This document shows, one piece after another, positions 24,335 to 31,617 of a stretch of 64,000 bases of DNA (within the stretch, counting starts at the first letter, position 1; every line of letters starts with the position of its first letter). Position numbers and translations under genes: made by a program. The stretch is from Ardenticatenaceae bacterium. Lineage in GTDB: Bacteria; Chloroflexota; Anaerolineae; Promineifilales; Promineifilaceae. The DNA is taken from positions 91,485 through 155,484 of the forward strand of contig JACKCD010000005.1 in NCBI GenBank assembly GCA_020634215.1, in the 5' to 3' direction. A model generated the notes under the pieces. That model made no database searches. It was not told the origin of the DNA and saw only the letters and a list, made by a program, of their open reading frames with translations.

Positions 24335-24631
24335 TTACTGATTGTCTTGCAGCCAAAATTCGTATAAAGCTGCCCAACTAATATAATCAGCACTGTCATC
24401 TAATTGACCCGATTGGAACAAGTTGTAGAAAGTTATGGTTGGCATTTTGTACTGCTTTTCAAAGGATTGAAGCTGTTGCCAAAGATCGCTTTCTTCCGTC
24501 ACAAATGTTTCGTCTGTTGGTGTCGTGATAACAATCACTTTGAGATTGGCATGGGGATAAATGCCCTTAAGCTGCTCTTTTAAGCGGATGAGACCGTTAC
24601 CTTCATAGGTTGCTTCCAGGAGTTCAGACAT
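24335..24631 (-). CDS. TumA-like antitoxin
   Basis: A 98-residue protein upstream of the TumE-like toxin. N-terminal M-S-E-L-L-E-A-T-Y-E-G-N-G-L-I-R-L resembles the AbrB-like or DUF104-like beta-hairpin of antitoxins that both bind DNA and neutralise a toxin; the C-terminal half, ending W-A-A-L-Y-E-F-W-L, would wrap the toxin. GGAGA lies 7 nt before the ATG. Assignment as the antitoxin rests on gene order and size more than on sequence. Confidence 0.6.
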   Translation of the reverse strand: MSELLEATYEGNGLIRLKEQLKGIYPHANLKVIVITTPTDETFVTEESDLWQQLQSFEKQYKMPTITFYNLFQSGQLDDSADYISWAALYEFWLQDNQ

Positions 24632-24835
24632 TTGATATTCTCCGTTAGGATCATTTTGTTCCTACTCATACTATTTTATACTGAACACGGCCATAAATTG
24701 ACATTTTACGAAAGAGACTATGAGACTGGGAGATTAGTCTCTTAATCTCACAGTCTCCCAGTCTCCAAAAAATGTCAGTTTATACCCTTTGCAAGTATAG
24801 CTGAGCCGTCAAGTAGGTGCATCACAGGAAGAACG
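24632..24835. other. Intergenic region with GAGACT-type hairpin
   Basis: The gap holds an inverted array at 24714-24766 (left GAGACTGGGAGATTAGTCTC-like, right CTCACAGTCTCCCAGTCTCC) between the divergent antitoxin and peptidase genes, plus an AT-rich segment at about 24660-24710 likely to carry a promoter. Confidence 0.7.
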
Positions 24836-26884
24836 ATGGACACATTACGTGCAGTTGAACCGGATGATTTGTTTAAGCTGAAGTTTTTGCAGGGGGCGGC
24901 GTGGGGGAAAAACGGCCGTTTTATCGCCTACACCCTCACCCATTATGATGCCGAAAGCGACAGCGACGTGGGCTGTTTGTGGCTGGTTGATGTGGACACG
25001 GGTGAGCAGAAGCAGTTGACCTATGGCAACGACAGCAGCCCGGCGTGGTCGCCCGACGGCCAGACGCTTGCTTTTGTGGGCAAACGAGGAGAGGCCAAGC
25101 CGCAAATTTACCTGCTGCCGCTGGCGGGTGGCGAGGCGCAGCAGTTGACCAACCTGCCGCAAGGGGTGGCCGGTAGACCTGTCTGGTCGCCCGACGGCAC
25201 ACAAATTGCTTTTTGCGCCCCGCCGGAGCCGGAAAAAGCGCATGATCCCACCAAACCCTACCGCGTGACGCGCCATGTTTATCGCTTTGACGCGATGGGG
25301 TATTTAGACGGGGTGGTGCAGGATATTTATGTGGTGGCGGTGGCCTCCCGCGTAGGCGGGGGTGGGGCGGTGCGACGGTTGACCAACGACAGCACCCACA
25401 ACAGCAACCCGCAGTGGTCGCCCGATGGCCGCAAGCTGCTCTATTTGGCGGCGATGCAGTCGGATGTGCATTATGCGCTGTTTCCGCATGTGTGTGTGTT
25501 GACGGTGACGACGGACGACGGACGACGGACGACGGATGACGAGGGTGCTTCGGTGGTCGGTGGTCAGTGGTCGGTGGTCGCTCAGGATGTTTTGGGGGAT
25601 TGGGGGCGCATTGCCAATGTGGTTTGGCTGCCGGATGGGGAGCGGATTGCGTTTATTGGGCAGCGGCATGGGCTGTTGATTGGCAGCAAGTCGGATTTGT
25701 ATGTGGCGCGGCTGGATGGGGGGGCGGAGCCAGAGAACCGGACGGCGGGGTTGCTGTATGGGGTGGGGCAGGCGTTGCAGGATGATATGCCGACGGGGTT
25801 GGTGGGGCTGCCGCCGATTTTGCTGCTGGAAAACGGCCGTTTTGCCTTTGTCCAGGTGCAGCGCGGCGGCAATGTCCACATCTACCGGGTGGCTCTGGAC
25901 GGGGCGGAATGGGTGGAGCCGGTGTTGGAGGGAGACCGAAGCTGTTTGCCGTTGGCAGTGAGCGGCGATGAGCGTCACCTGCTGTTTGCCACCACCGATT
26001 TTGCCACGCCGTTTGATTTGGCGGTGGCGGATGTGGAGGGGGGGAATGAGCGGGGGATAACGGCCGTTAATGCCCATCACCTCAGCCACCTGCACAAACC
26101 CATCGTCGAGCGAATGCTGTTTGCCGGGGAAGATGGGGTGGAGGTGGAAGGGTGGATGATGATGCCGGAGGTAGGCGAAGCCCCATTCCCCACCGTCCTC
26201 TACATCCACGGTGGGCCGCACGGTGCTTTTGGTTCCGCCTATCATTTTGATACCCAACTGCTGTTGGGGGCGGGGTTTGCGGTGCTAATGGTTAACCATC
26301 GCGCCTCAACCGGCTATGGCGATAGCTTTTCCACCGCCATCAAGGGGGATTGGGGGCATTTGGACTACACCGACCTGATGGCGGGGGTGGATGAGGCGAT
26401 TGCGCGGGGGTGGGCCGATGCCGACCGGCTGGGCGTATGCGGGCTGTCGGGCGGCGGCAATTTGTCGTGCTGGATTGTGGGGCAGACGGGGCGGTTTAAA
26501 GCGGCCGTTCCCGAAAACCCGGTCACAAATTGGGTCAGCTTCTATGGGACTAGCGACATTGGCGTTTGGTTTGCCGTGGAGCAGTTGGGCGGCCATCCGC
26601 ACGAAGTCCCGGAAATTTACGCCAAATGTTCCCCCATCACCTATGCCCACCGCTGCACCACGCCCACGCTGCTGGTGCAGGGGGAGCATGATTGGCGCTG
26701 CCCAGCGGAGCAGGGTGAGCAGTTTTATAATGTGTTGAAAGCCAACGGCTGCGTGGCCGAAATGGTGCGCCTGCCAAATGCGTCCCACGGTGGGGCGATT
26801 GAAGGCTCCCCAGCCAACCGCCGGGCGCAGAATGAGGCGCTGCTGGAGTGGATGCAGCGGTTTTTGGTAATCGGTAATCAGTAA
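24836..26884 (+). CDS. S9 family serine peptidase (acylaminoacyl/prolyl oligopeptidase type)
   Basis: A 682-residue two-domain peptidase: N-terminal TolB/PD40-type beta-propeller (about 10-400), with repeats such as W-S-P-D-G-Q-T-L-A-F and W-S-P-D-G-T-Q-I-A-F, and a C-terminal alpha/beta-hydrolase domain. The triad is S538 (G-L-S-G-G-G-N), D619 (G-E-H-D-W-R-C-P) and H651 (N-A-S-H-G-G); I-H-G-G-P-H-G is the oxyanion segment. It probably trims peptides or removes N-acylated residues in the cytoplasm. Codons around residues 222-248 are formed by tandem ACGACGG and GTGGTCG heptads encoding T-T-D-D-G-R-R-T-T-D-D, an in-frame repeat expansion in the propeller. The last residues V-I-G-N-Q come from the following repeat. 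Confidence 0.9.
   Translation: MDTLRAVEPDDLFKLKFLQGAAWGKNGRFIAYTLTHYDAESDSDVGCLWLVDVDTGEQKQLTYGNDSSPAWSPDGQTLAFVGKRGEAKPQIYLLPLAGGEAQQLTNLPQGVAGRPVWSPDGTQIAFCAPPEPEKAHDPTKPYRVTRHVYRFDAMGYLDGVVQDIYVVAVASRVGGGGAVRRLTNDSTHNSNPQWSPDGRKLLYLAAMQSDVHYALFPHVCVLTVTTDDGRRTTDDEGASVVGGQWSVVAQDVLGDWGRIANVVWLPDGERIAFIGQRHGLLIGSKSDLYVARLDGGAEPENRTAGLLYGVGQALQDDMPTGLVGLPPILLLENGRFAFVQVQRGGNVHIYRVALDGAEWVEPVLEGDRSCLPLAVSGDERHLLFATTDFATPFDLAVADVEGGNERGITAVNAHHLSHLHKPIVERMLFAGEDGVEVEGWMMMPEVGEAPFPTVLYIHGGPHGAFGSAYHFDTQLLLGAGFAVLMVNHRASTGYGDSFSTAIKGDWGHLDYTDLMAGVDEAIARGWADADRLGVCGLSGGGNLSCWIVGQTGRFKAAVPENPVTNWVSFYGTSDIGVWFAVEQLGGHPHEVPEIYAKCSPITYAHRCTTPTLLVQGEHDWRCPAEQGEQFYNVLKANGCVAEMVRLPNASHGGAIEGSPANRRAQNEALLEWMQRFLVIGNQ
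25501..25583. repeat. Tandem heptads inside the S9 peptidase gene
   Basis: ACGACGG units (about five) followed by GTGGTCG/GTGGTCA units (about four), exact 7-base period, read in frame as part of the beta-propeller. Confidence 0.88.
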
Positions 26885-26937
26885 TCAGTTATCAGTGACG
26901 GTAAAACTGATTACCGATGACCGATGACTGATTACTG
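26866..26937. repeat. Heptad hairpin, GTAATCA/TGATTAC family
   Basis: GTAATCG, GTAATCA and TTATCAG units on the left, CTGATTACCGATGACCGATG and TGATTAC units on the right. The left arm contains the stop region of the S9 peptidase gene. Confidence 0.86.
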
Positions 26938-26953
26938 GAAAAATGGAGTTGAT

Positions 26954-27400
26954 ATGTCAGCAGAAGCACGTGTGAAAGAGTTGGGAATTGAGATTCCGGC
27001 GGTGCCGGGGGCAGCCGGTAACTATGTCCATGCGGTTCGGACGGGGAATTTGCTCTTTTTGTCGGGTAAGGGACCGAAGTGTTCTACGGGCAAGGTGGGC
27101 GGCGATGTGGCTTGGGAAGATGCGTACCAGGATGCTCGTGAGGTGGGGCTGTATTTGGTGGCGGTGATGCGCGAATACCTGGGCAGCCTGGATAAGGTGG
27201 TGCGGATTGTGAAGGTGTTGGGGATGGTCAACGCTGTGCCAGAGTTTGGCGACCAGCCGAAGGTGATCAATGGCTGCTCGGATTTGCTGGTGGAGATTTT
27301 TGGCGAGAAGGGGCGGCACGCCAGATCGGCCGTTGGCATGGGGTCGCTGCCGGGGCAGATTACGGTGGAAATTGAGCTGATTGCGGAAGTGGAAGATTAG
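26954..27400 (+). CDS. RidA/YjgF family protein
   Basis: A 148-residue member of the YjgF/YER057c/UK114 (RidA) superfamily: L-G-I-E-I-P, Y-V-H-A-V-R-T-G-N-L-L-F-L-S-G near residue 30, an N-G-C-S-D-L segment and R-S-A-V-G-M-G-S-L-P near 127. Classical RidA deaminates reactive enamine/imine intermediates; the strictly required Arg of that clade corresponds to the R-S-A-V-G Arg here, so the activity is possible. Family-wide, this longer form with G-K-G-P-K is often of unknown substrate. The start is at the ATG preceded by GGAG. Confidence 0.87.
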   Translation: MSAEARVKELGIEIPAVPGAAGNYVHAVRTGNLLFLSGKGPKCSTGKVGGDVAWEDAYQDAREVGLYLVAVMREYLGSLDKVVRIVKVLGMVNAVPEFGDQPKVINGCSDLLVEIFGEKGRHARSAVGMGSLPGQITVEIELIAEVED

Positions 27401-27403
27401 TTT

Positions 27404-27470
27404 GGCAAGTAACAAGTAACAGGTGGCAAGTTGCAACACTTGCTACTTGTTACTTGCTACCTGCTACTTC
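27404..27470. repeat. Heptad hairpin, CAAGTAA/TTACTTG family
   Basis: GGCAAGTAACAAGTAACAGG on the left, ACTTGTTACTTGCTACCTGC on the right, short loop. Fills the gap between RidA and GNAT genes. Confidence 0.86.
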
Positions 27471-27477
27471 TTGGGCG

Positions 27478-28293
27478 ATGGGCATGGAGATTCGGGAGAT
27501 TAACACGATTGAAGGGTGCCGGGAATTGGAGGATCTCCAAATGGCGGTATGGGGTGGGGGTGAGCGGACAGTGATGCCGGATCATCTGTTGATCACGATC
27601 CAAAAGAATGGCGGGCTGCTGCTGGGTGGATATGATGAAACGGGGCGGATGGTGGGGTTTGTGATGGGGTTTTTGGGGCTGACCAAAAAGGGTAAGTTGA
27701 AGCATTGCTCCCACATGGCGGGAGTGCTGCCGGGGCTGCAAAACAAAAATTTGGGCTATCAGCTTAAGATGGCGCAGCGGGATTTTGTGCTGAAGCAGGG
27801 ACTAGACTTGGTGACGTGGACGTTTGACCCGCTGGAAAGCCGGAATGCGCGGCTGAATTTTCATAAGCTGGGGGTGGTGTGTAACACGTTTATGCGGAAT
27901 GTGTATGGGGAGATGGCGGATGAGCTAAATGCAGGGCTACCGTCGGATCGGTTTCAGGTGGATTGGTATATTCAGGCTCCGTGGGTGGCGGAACGGGCGG
28001 TGGGAAGTTGGTCGGCGAATCGGCTGGCGGGATTGTTGCGAGAGGAAACGGCCGTTTATTCTCCCCTCACCTATACCGGCCAACTGCCCACAAACGGCCG
28101 TTTTCTCGTTGAAATCCCCGCCAGCTTCCAGGCCGTCAAGCAGCGCGACATGGGGCTGGCGCGGCAGTGGCGCAGCCAGTTCCGGCTGATGTTTGAAGAT
28201 TTGTTTGCGGCCGGCTACCATGCCACCGATTTGCTTTTTGCCGGGGAGCAGAGTTTTTATTTGTTGGAGAAAAAAATGGAGATTGGAGATTAG
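27478..28293 (+). CDS. GNAT-family acetyltransferase (COG3375-like)
   Basis: A 271-residue protein related to a predicted GNAT group: M-E-I-R-E-I-N near the start, G-L-L-L-G-G-Y-D at about 47, a C-S-H-M-A-G-V-L-P segment followed by G-L-Q-N-K-N-L-G-Y-Q-L-K that corresponds to the acetyl-CoA loop, W-T-F-D-P-L-E-S-R-N-A-R-L-N, and a C-terminal 80-residue extension. The two AACGGCCGTT copies at 28047 and 28093 lie close together in the extension. Residues E-I-G-D at the end are encoded by a heptad hairpin. The ATG at 27478 or the one two codons later could be used. Substrate unknown. Confidence 0.78.
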   Translation: MGMEIREINTIEGCRELEDLQMAVWGGGERTVMPDHLLITIQKNGGLLLGGYDETGRMVGFVMGFLGLTKKGKLKHCSHMAGVLPGLQNKNLGYQLKMAQRDFVLKQGLDLVTWTFDPLESRNARLNFHKLGVVCNTFMRNVYGEMADELNAGLPSDRFQVDWYIQAPWVAERAVGSWSANRLAGLLREETAVYSPLTYTGQLPTNGRFLVEIPASFQAVKQRDMGLARQWRSQFRLMFEDLFAAGYHATDLLFAGEQSFYLLEKKMEIGD

Positions 28294-28334
28294 AGATTGG
28301 AGATTGATGAAGGTTCATAATCTCCAATCTCTAA
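28277..28334. repeat. Heptad hairpin, GGAGATT/AATCTCC family
   Basis: Four GGAGATT-type units, a short loop and two AATCTCC-type units; the left arm includes the stop codon of the GNAT gene. Confidence 0.86.
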
Positions 28335-28366
28335 TTAACCACTCTCCTCTTTGATTAGGAGAACCC

Positions 28367-28657
28367 ATGATCGTTTTATTAGCCCAATATCAGGCGCAGC
28401 CGGGGAAGGGGGATGAGGTGTTGGCACTACTGGAGAAAATGGCGGTGGCGGTGCGGGACCATGAGCCGGGTTGCCGCACCTATGAGGTTTCGCGGGGGCG
28501 GGAGGATGGAGATGCGTTTTTGCTGTATGAGGTGTATGTGGACGAAACGGCCGTTTCTGACCATCGCGCCACCCCCCACTTCAAACGGTACGTACTCGAC
28601 AGCATCATTCCGCTGCTGGCAAGCCGAACCGTGTCATTTTACAACGTGATGATTTAG
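28367..28657 (+). CDS. ABM-domain quinol monooxygenase-like protein
   Basis: A 96-residue dimeric ferredoxin-like fold protein of the antibiotic-biosynthesis-monooxygenase (ABM/YgiN) family, covering the whole domain: V-L-L-A-Q-Y-Q-A-Q-P-G-K, H-E-P-G-C-R-T-Y-E-V-S-R, F-L-L-Y-E-V-Y-V-D and H-R-A-T-P-H-F. AGGAG lies upstream of the ATG. Such proteins oxidise quinols or similar aromatics or detoxify reactive carbonyls without a cofactor. No partner genes nearby define the substrate. Confidence 0.88.
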   Translation: MIVLLAQYQAQPGKGDEVLALLEKMAVAVRDHEPGCRTYEVSRGREDGDAFLLYEVYVDETAVSDHRATPHFKRYVLDSIIPLLASRTVSFYNVMI

Positions 28658-28677
28658 CAAACAGCCGGGTGCGAAAG

Positions 28678-29064
28678 CTAGGGCGCGGTGGGAACGTTGT
28701 TGCTCAAAATGTCCTTAACACTCTGAATTAACGTCTTAAAGCCAATCGGTTTTGTGAGATATAGATTAGCCCCCGCAAGCATCCCCTCCTCAATCGCATT
28801 CATGTGGGTTTTGGCACTCAACATGATGACGGGAATATGAGCCGTTGCCTTTTCGGCTCGAATCGCCTCACAAACGGCATAACCGTTCATATTGGGCATC
28901 ATCACGTCCAGGACAATTAAGTCCGGCAACGTTTGTTTTACCTTTTCCAAAGCATCGAGACCATCTTCAGCTTCCAATACGCTGAAGTTGGCGCGCTGCA
29001 ACATCATGCGGAGCAAGTCGCGGGTCATTGCTTCGTCGTCAACAACTAAGACAGTCCAATTCAC
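28678..29064 (-). CDS. CheY-like single-domain response regulator
   Basis: A 128-residue receiver with V-V-D-D-E-A-M-T-R, phospho-acceptor in L-I-V-L-D-V-M-M-P-N-M-N-G, S in M-L-S-A-K and K in Y-L-T-K-P-I, hence fully conserved. No output domain. It is convergent with the ABM gene and divergent from ychF, and no kinase is adjacent, so its partner is elsewhere in the genome. Confidence 0.9.
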   Translation of the reverse strand: MNWTVLVVDDEAMTRDLLRMMLQRANFSVLEAEDGLDALEKVKQTLPDLIVLDVMMPNMNGYAVCEAIRAEKATAHIPVIMLSAKTHMNAIEEGMLAGANLYLTKPIGFKTLIQSVKDILSNNVPTAP

Positions 29065-29345
29065 CTTTTTCTCCTATTTGCCTATCCGTGCGCAAGCATA
29101 TTTTTTTAATTGGACATAATTCAATTTGGGATGCCCGTAAGCCCTATTTTATGGCATCCTTGCCAGAATGCAATCCCCGCAAGAATTTGCCTAACCCTTT
29201 TCACGCCACTTTCAGACGAAAGCGGCACAACGGCCGTTTTATTGTTATACTTTGCCAAAGATGGACGGAGGACGAAGACGGAAACAGAGTTTCTCTCCTT
29301 TGTCCTCCGTTTGCTGTTATTCACAACACGTTGAGAAGGAACATA
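29065..29345. other. Intergenic region upstream of ychF
   Basis: About 280 bases between divergent genes. It contains one AACGGCCGTT copy (about 29229) and a GGACGGAGGACGAAGACGG / CCTTTGTCCTCCGT inverted repeat near 29260-29320 resembling the other hairpin repeats. No gene was recognised. Confidence 0.5.
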
Positions 29346-30428
29346 ATGAAGCTAGGAATTATTGGTTTCCCTAGTTCGGGAAAGACAACGATTTTCAACG
29401 CCCTTACCCGTGGTGATGCCCCAACCGGGCAAAGCATGGGTGGGCGGTTTGATGTATTAACGGCCGTTGTAGACGTGCCAGACCCCCGTGTAGATAAACT
29501 CAGCCACATGTTCAACCCCAAAAAGACCACCTATGCCCGCATCACCTACACCGACATTGCTGGGCTGCAAAAAGGCATGGGCGAAAGCGGCGGCATGAGC
29601 GGCTCCTTGCTCAACCACCTGGCAACGCTCGATGGCTTTGTTCATGTGGTACGCGCTTTTGAAGACGAGATGGTGCCCCATCCCGACGGCAAGGTAGACC
29701 CCCAACGCGATTTAGAGGCTCTGGATACCGAGTTTATCATCAACGATCTGGTCGTTGTAGAACGGCGGCTGGAAAAAATTCGGGATGGGCTGCGTAAAGG
29801 GGCGGCCAAGGATAAAGCAGCGGCGCAGGCAGAGCAGGCACTCTTTGAACAGCTTTACGAAGCACTCTCTAACGAGCAGCGGCTGCGCGATCTCGATCTG
29901 GATGATGAGCAATTAAAAGGGCTGCGCGGCTATGGGCTGATGACGCTGCGCCCCATGCTGGTGGTTATTAACATTGGTGATTCCCAGGAAGAGATCATGT
30001 TAAATTATCCCCACAAACAATCGGGCGTGGTAAACCTGCGCGGCAAGCTGGAAATGGAGCTATCCCAGCTTGGGGATGATGAGGAGTCGTTGGCAATTTT
30101 TATGGATGAGTATGGGGTGACAGAGTTAAGCCTGGACAAGGTGGTGCGTCATACCTATGACTTGATGGGGCTGCAATCGTTTTTCACGGTTGGTGAAGAT
30201 GAGGTGCGGGCGTGGACAATTGCGCGAAATGCAACGGCCGTTGATGCCGCCGGAACCATTCATAGCGATCTTGCCAAAGGGTTTATCCGCGCCGAAACCA
30301 TTCATTATGACGAACTAATGGCACTGGGCAGCATGGCCGCCGCACGTACGGCCGGCAAGCTGCGGCAAGAGGGCAAAACCTATCTGGTCAAGGATGGGGA
30401 TATTATCAATGTGAAGTTTAACCTATAG
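29346..30428 (+). CDS. ychF: Redox-regulated ATPase/GTPase YchF (OBG family)
   Basis: A 360-residue YchF protein: P-loop G-F-P-S-S-G-K-T-T near residue 7, G3 motif D-I-A-G-L near 68, coiled-coil insertion (about 120-195), and the C-terminal TGS domain (about 275-360) with F-F-T-V-G-E-D-E-V-R-A-W-T and the R-A-E-T-I and D-G-D-I-I-N-V-K-F end typical of YchF. Family members bind ATP in preference to GTP, associate with ribosomes, and affect stress responses. The canonical G-L-P-N-V-G-K-S is here G-F-P-S-S-G-K-T, and the usual N-x-x-E motif is replaced around V-V-I-N-I-G-D-S, so it is a divergent member. GAAGGA precedes the ATG. Confidence 0.92.
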   Translation: MKLGIIGFPSSGKTTIFNALTRGDAPTGQSMGGRFDVLTAVVDVPDPRVDKLSHMFNPKKTTYARITYTDIAGLQKGMGESGGMSGSLLNHLATLDGFVHVVRAFEDEMVPHPDGKVDPQRDLEALDTEFIINDLVVVERRLEKIRDGLRKGAAKDKAAAQAEQALFEQLYEALSNEQRLRDLDLDDEQLKGLRGYGLMTLRPMLVVINIGDSQEEIMLNYPHKQSGVVNLRGKLEMELSQLGDDEESLAIFMDEYGVTELSLDKVVRHTYDLMGLQSFFTVGEDEVRAWTIARNATAVDAAGTIHSDLAKGFIRAETIHYDELMALGSMAAARTAGKLRQEGKTYLVKDGDIINVKFNL

Positions 30429-30431
30429 ATA

Positions 30432-30575
30432 CCAACCGAGGTCGCAAAATGGCCTTTGGCTGTTTGCAGATAACAGGTGGCAGGTGGCAAGTCTGGTCAG
30501 TCAACGGGACTTGCCACCTGCCACTTGCTACTTGCAGCCGAAAAAATGCCAAAGGATGGTCGTATCGGTTGGTTC
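30432..30575. repeat. Nested palindrome with two repeat families
   Basis: An inner CAGGTGGCAAGT/ACTTGCCACCTG hairpin (30474-30535) is enclosed by an outer inverted repeat (CCAACCGA... with ...TCGGTTGG, and GCCTTTGGC with GCCAAAGG). This looks like one repeat inserted in the loop of another, in the gap between ychF and the WD40 gene. Confidence 0.8.
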
Positions 30576-30646
30576 TTAATAGGAGGTTGCGACTATTCTC
30601 TCTAGTTCTCCTTTCCCATATAATTGCTGAAGCGAGGTAGACAACA

Positions 30647-31522
30647 TTGAAACAAACAATAACCGCACATATTAGCCGCATCAACGGCCTGATGGTTACG
30701 CCTGACGGGGAGTCACTCATCACCGCTTCGTCAGACTATTTAATAAAAGTTTGGAACATTGCCAGTGGGGAACTGGTGCGAGAATTGCGTGGCAACTTGA
30801 AGCCAATTCGTGGCCTGGCCGTTACGCCAGACGGCAAAACGCTCTTTTCAGCCGGGTATGATACCACGGTTAAAATGTGGAATTTGGCAAACGGTGAACT
30901 GCTTAAGGCGATTGGCTGCCATGATGACTGGGTGCAGGCGGTGACGTTGACCCCGGATGGTAAGACAGGCTTTTCTGGTTCATCGGATCAGACGATTTGC
31001 AGTTGGTCGGCGAACAACGGCCGTTTATCCTCCACCACCCTCAAACACGATGGCTGGGTACGCGCCCTCAAGGTCACGCCAAACGGCCGTTGGCTCTTCT
31101 CCGGCTCTTGGGACGAAACCATCAAGAGGTGGCCCGTCAAAGGCAGCGAAAAACCCCTCGTACTCAGGGGCCACGGCAACGGCATCAACGATCTTGCCAT
31201 CAGCAGCGACAACCAACGCCTCTACTCCGCCTCCGCCGACAAAACCGTCAAGGTGTGGGACGTGGAAAGTGGTCACGAATGCGCCACCCTCCAGGGGCAC
31301 CGTCGCGCCGTGCAGGGCATCGCCCTCACCCCCGGCGACAAGTACCTGGTTTCCGTTGGTGCTGATAAAGTTGCTCTCATTTGGGACGTTACCACCGAGC
31401 AAATTATCCAAACCATCAAATTCTTCACCCCCCTCCTTTGCGTTGCCCTTACCCCCAACGGCCAAACCGTCTTTGTGGGGGACGAAAACGGCCAGTTGCA
31501 TTATTGGCCGCTTTCATCATAA
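30647..31522 (+). CDS. WD40-repeat protein
   Basis: A 291-residue protein made almost wholly of seven WD40-like repeats of about 42 residues, each ending in a (V/I)-(K/W)-x-W signature: L-I-K-V-W-N, T-V-K-M-W-N, T-I-C-S-W-S, T-I-K-R-W-P, T-V-K-V-W-D, V-A-L-I-W-D, L-H-Y-W-P. It forms one seven-bladed propeller with no other domain and no signal peptide, so a cytoplasmic scaffold is likely. The start is TTG with GAGGT 9 nt upstream; no better ATG exists. Two AACGGCCGTT copies (about 31017 and 31082) give N-G-R. No partner is visible. Confidence 0.87.
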   Translation: MKQTITAHISRINGLMVTPDGESLITASSDYLIKVWNIASGELVRELRGNLKPIRGLAVTPDGKTLFSAGYDTTVKMWNLANGELLKAIGCHDDWVQAVTLTPDGKTGFSGSSDQTICSWSANNGRLSSTTLKHDGWVRALKVTPNGRWLFSGSWDETIKRWPVKGSEKPLVLRGHGNGINDLAISSDNQRLYSASADKTVKVWDVESGHECATLQGHRRAVQGIALTPGDKYLVSVGADKVALIWDVTTEQIIQTIKFFTPLLCVALTPNGQTVFVGDENGQLHYWPLSS

Positions 31523-31552
31523 TTACCCCTCGATCACCTTTTATCAATTTCC

Positions 31553-31612
31553 TGTGGCGTGGTGGGTCGTGCATCCTGGTTTCTCCAGACGCACCACCCA
31601 CCACGCGCCACG
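31553..31612. repeat. GTGGTGGG/CCCACCAC hairpin repeat
   Basis: GTGGCGTGGTGGGTCGTGC on the left, GCACCACCCACCACGCGCCAC on the right, loop of about 18 nt; five bases before the tex start codon. Confidence 0.85.
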
Positions 31613-31617
31613 TATTT

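Noticed and set aside
25304..26257. Long open frame antisense to the S9 peptidase gene
   Set aside because: It is rich in Pro, His, Arg and Gln, has no family resemblance and lies opposite a well-supported peptidase.
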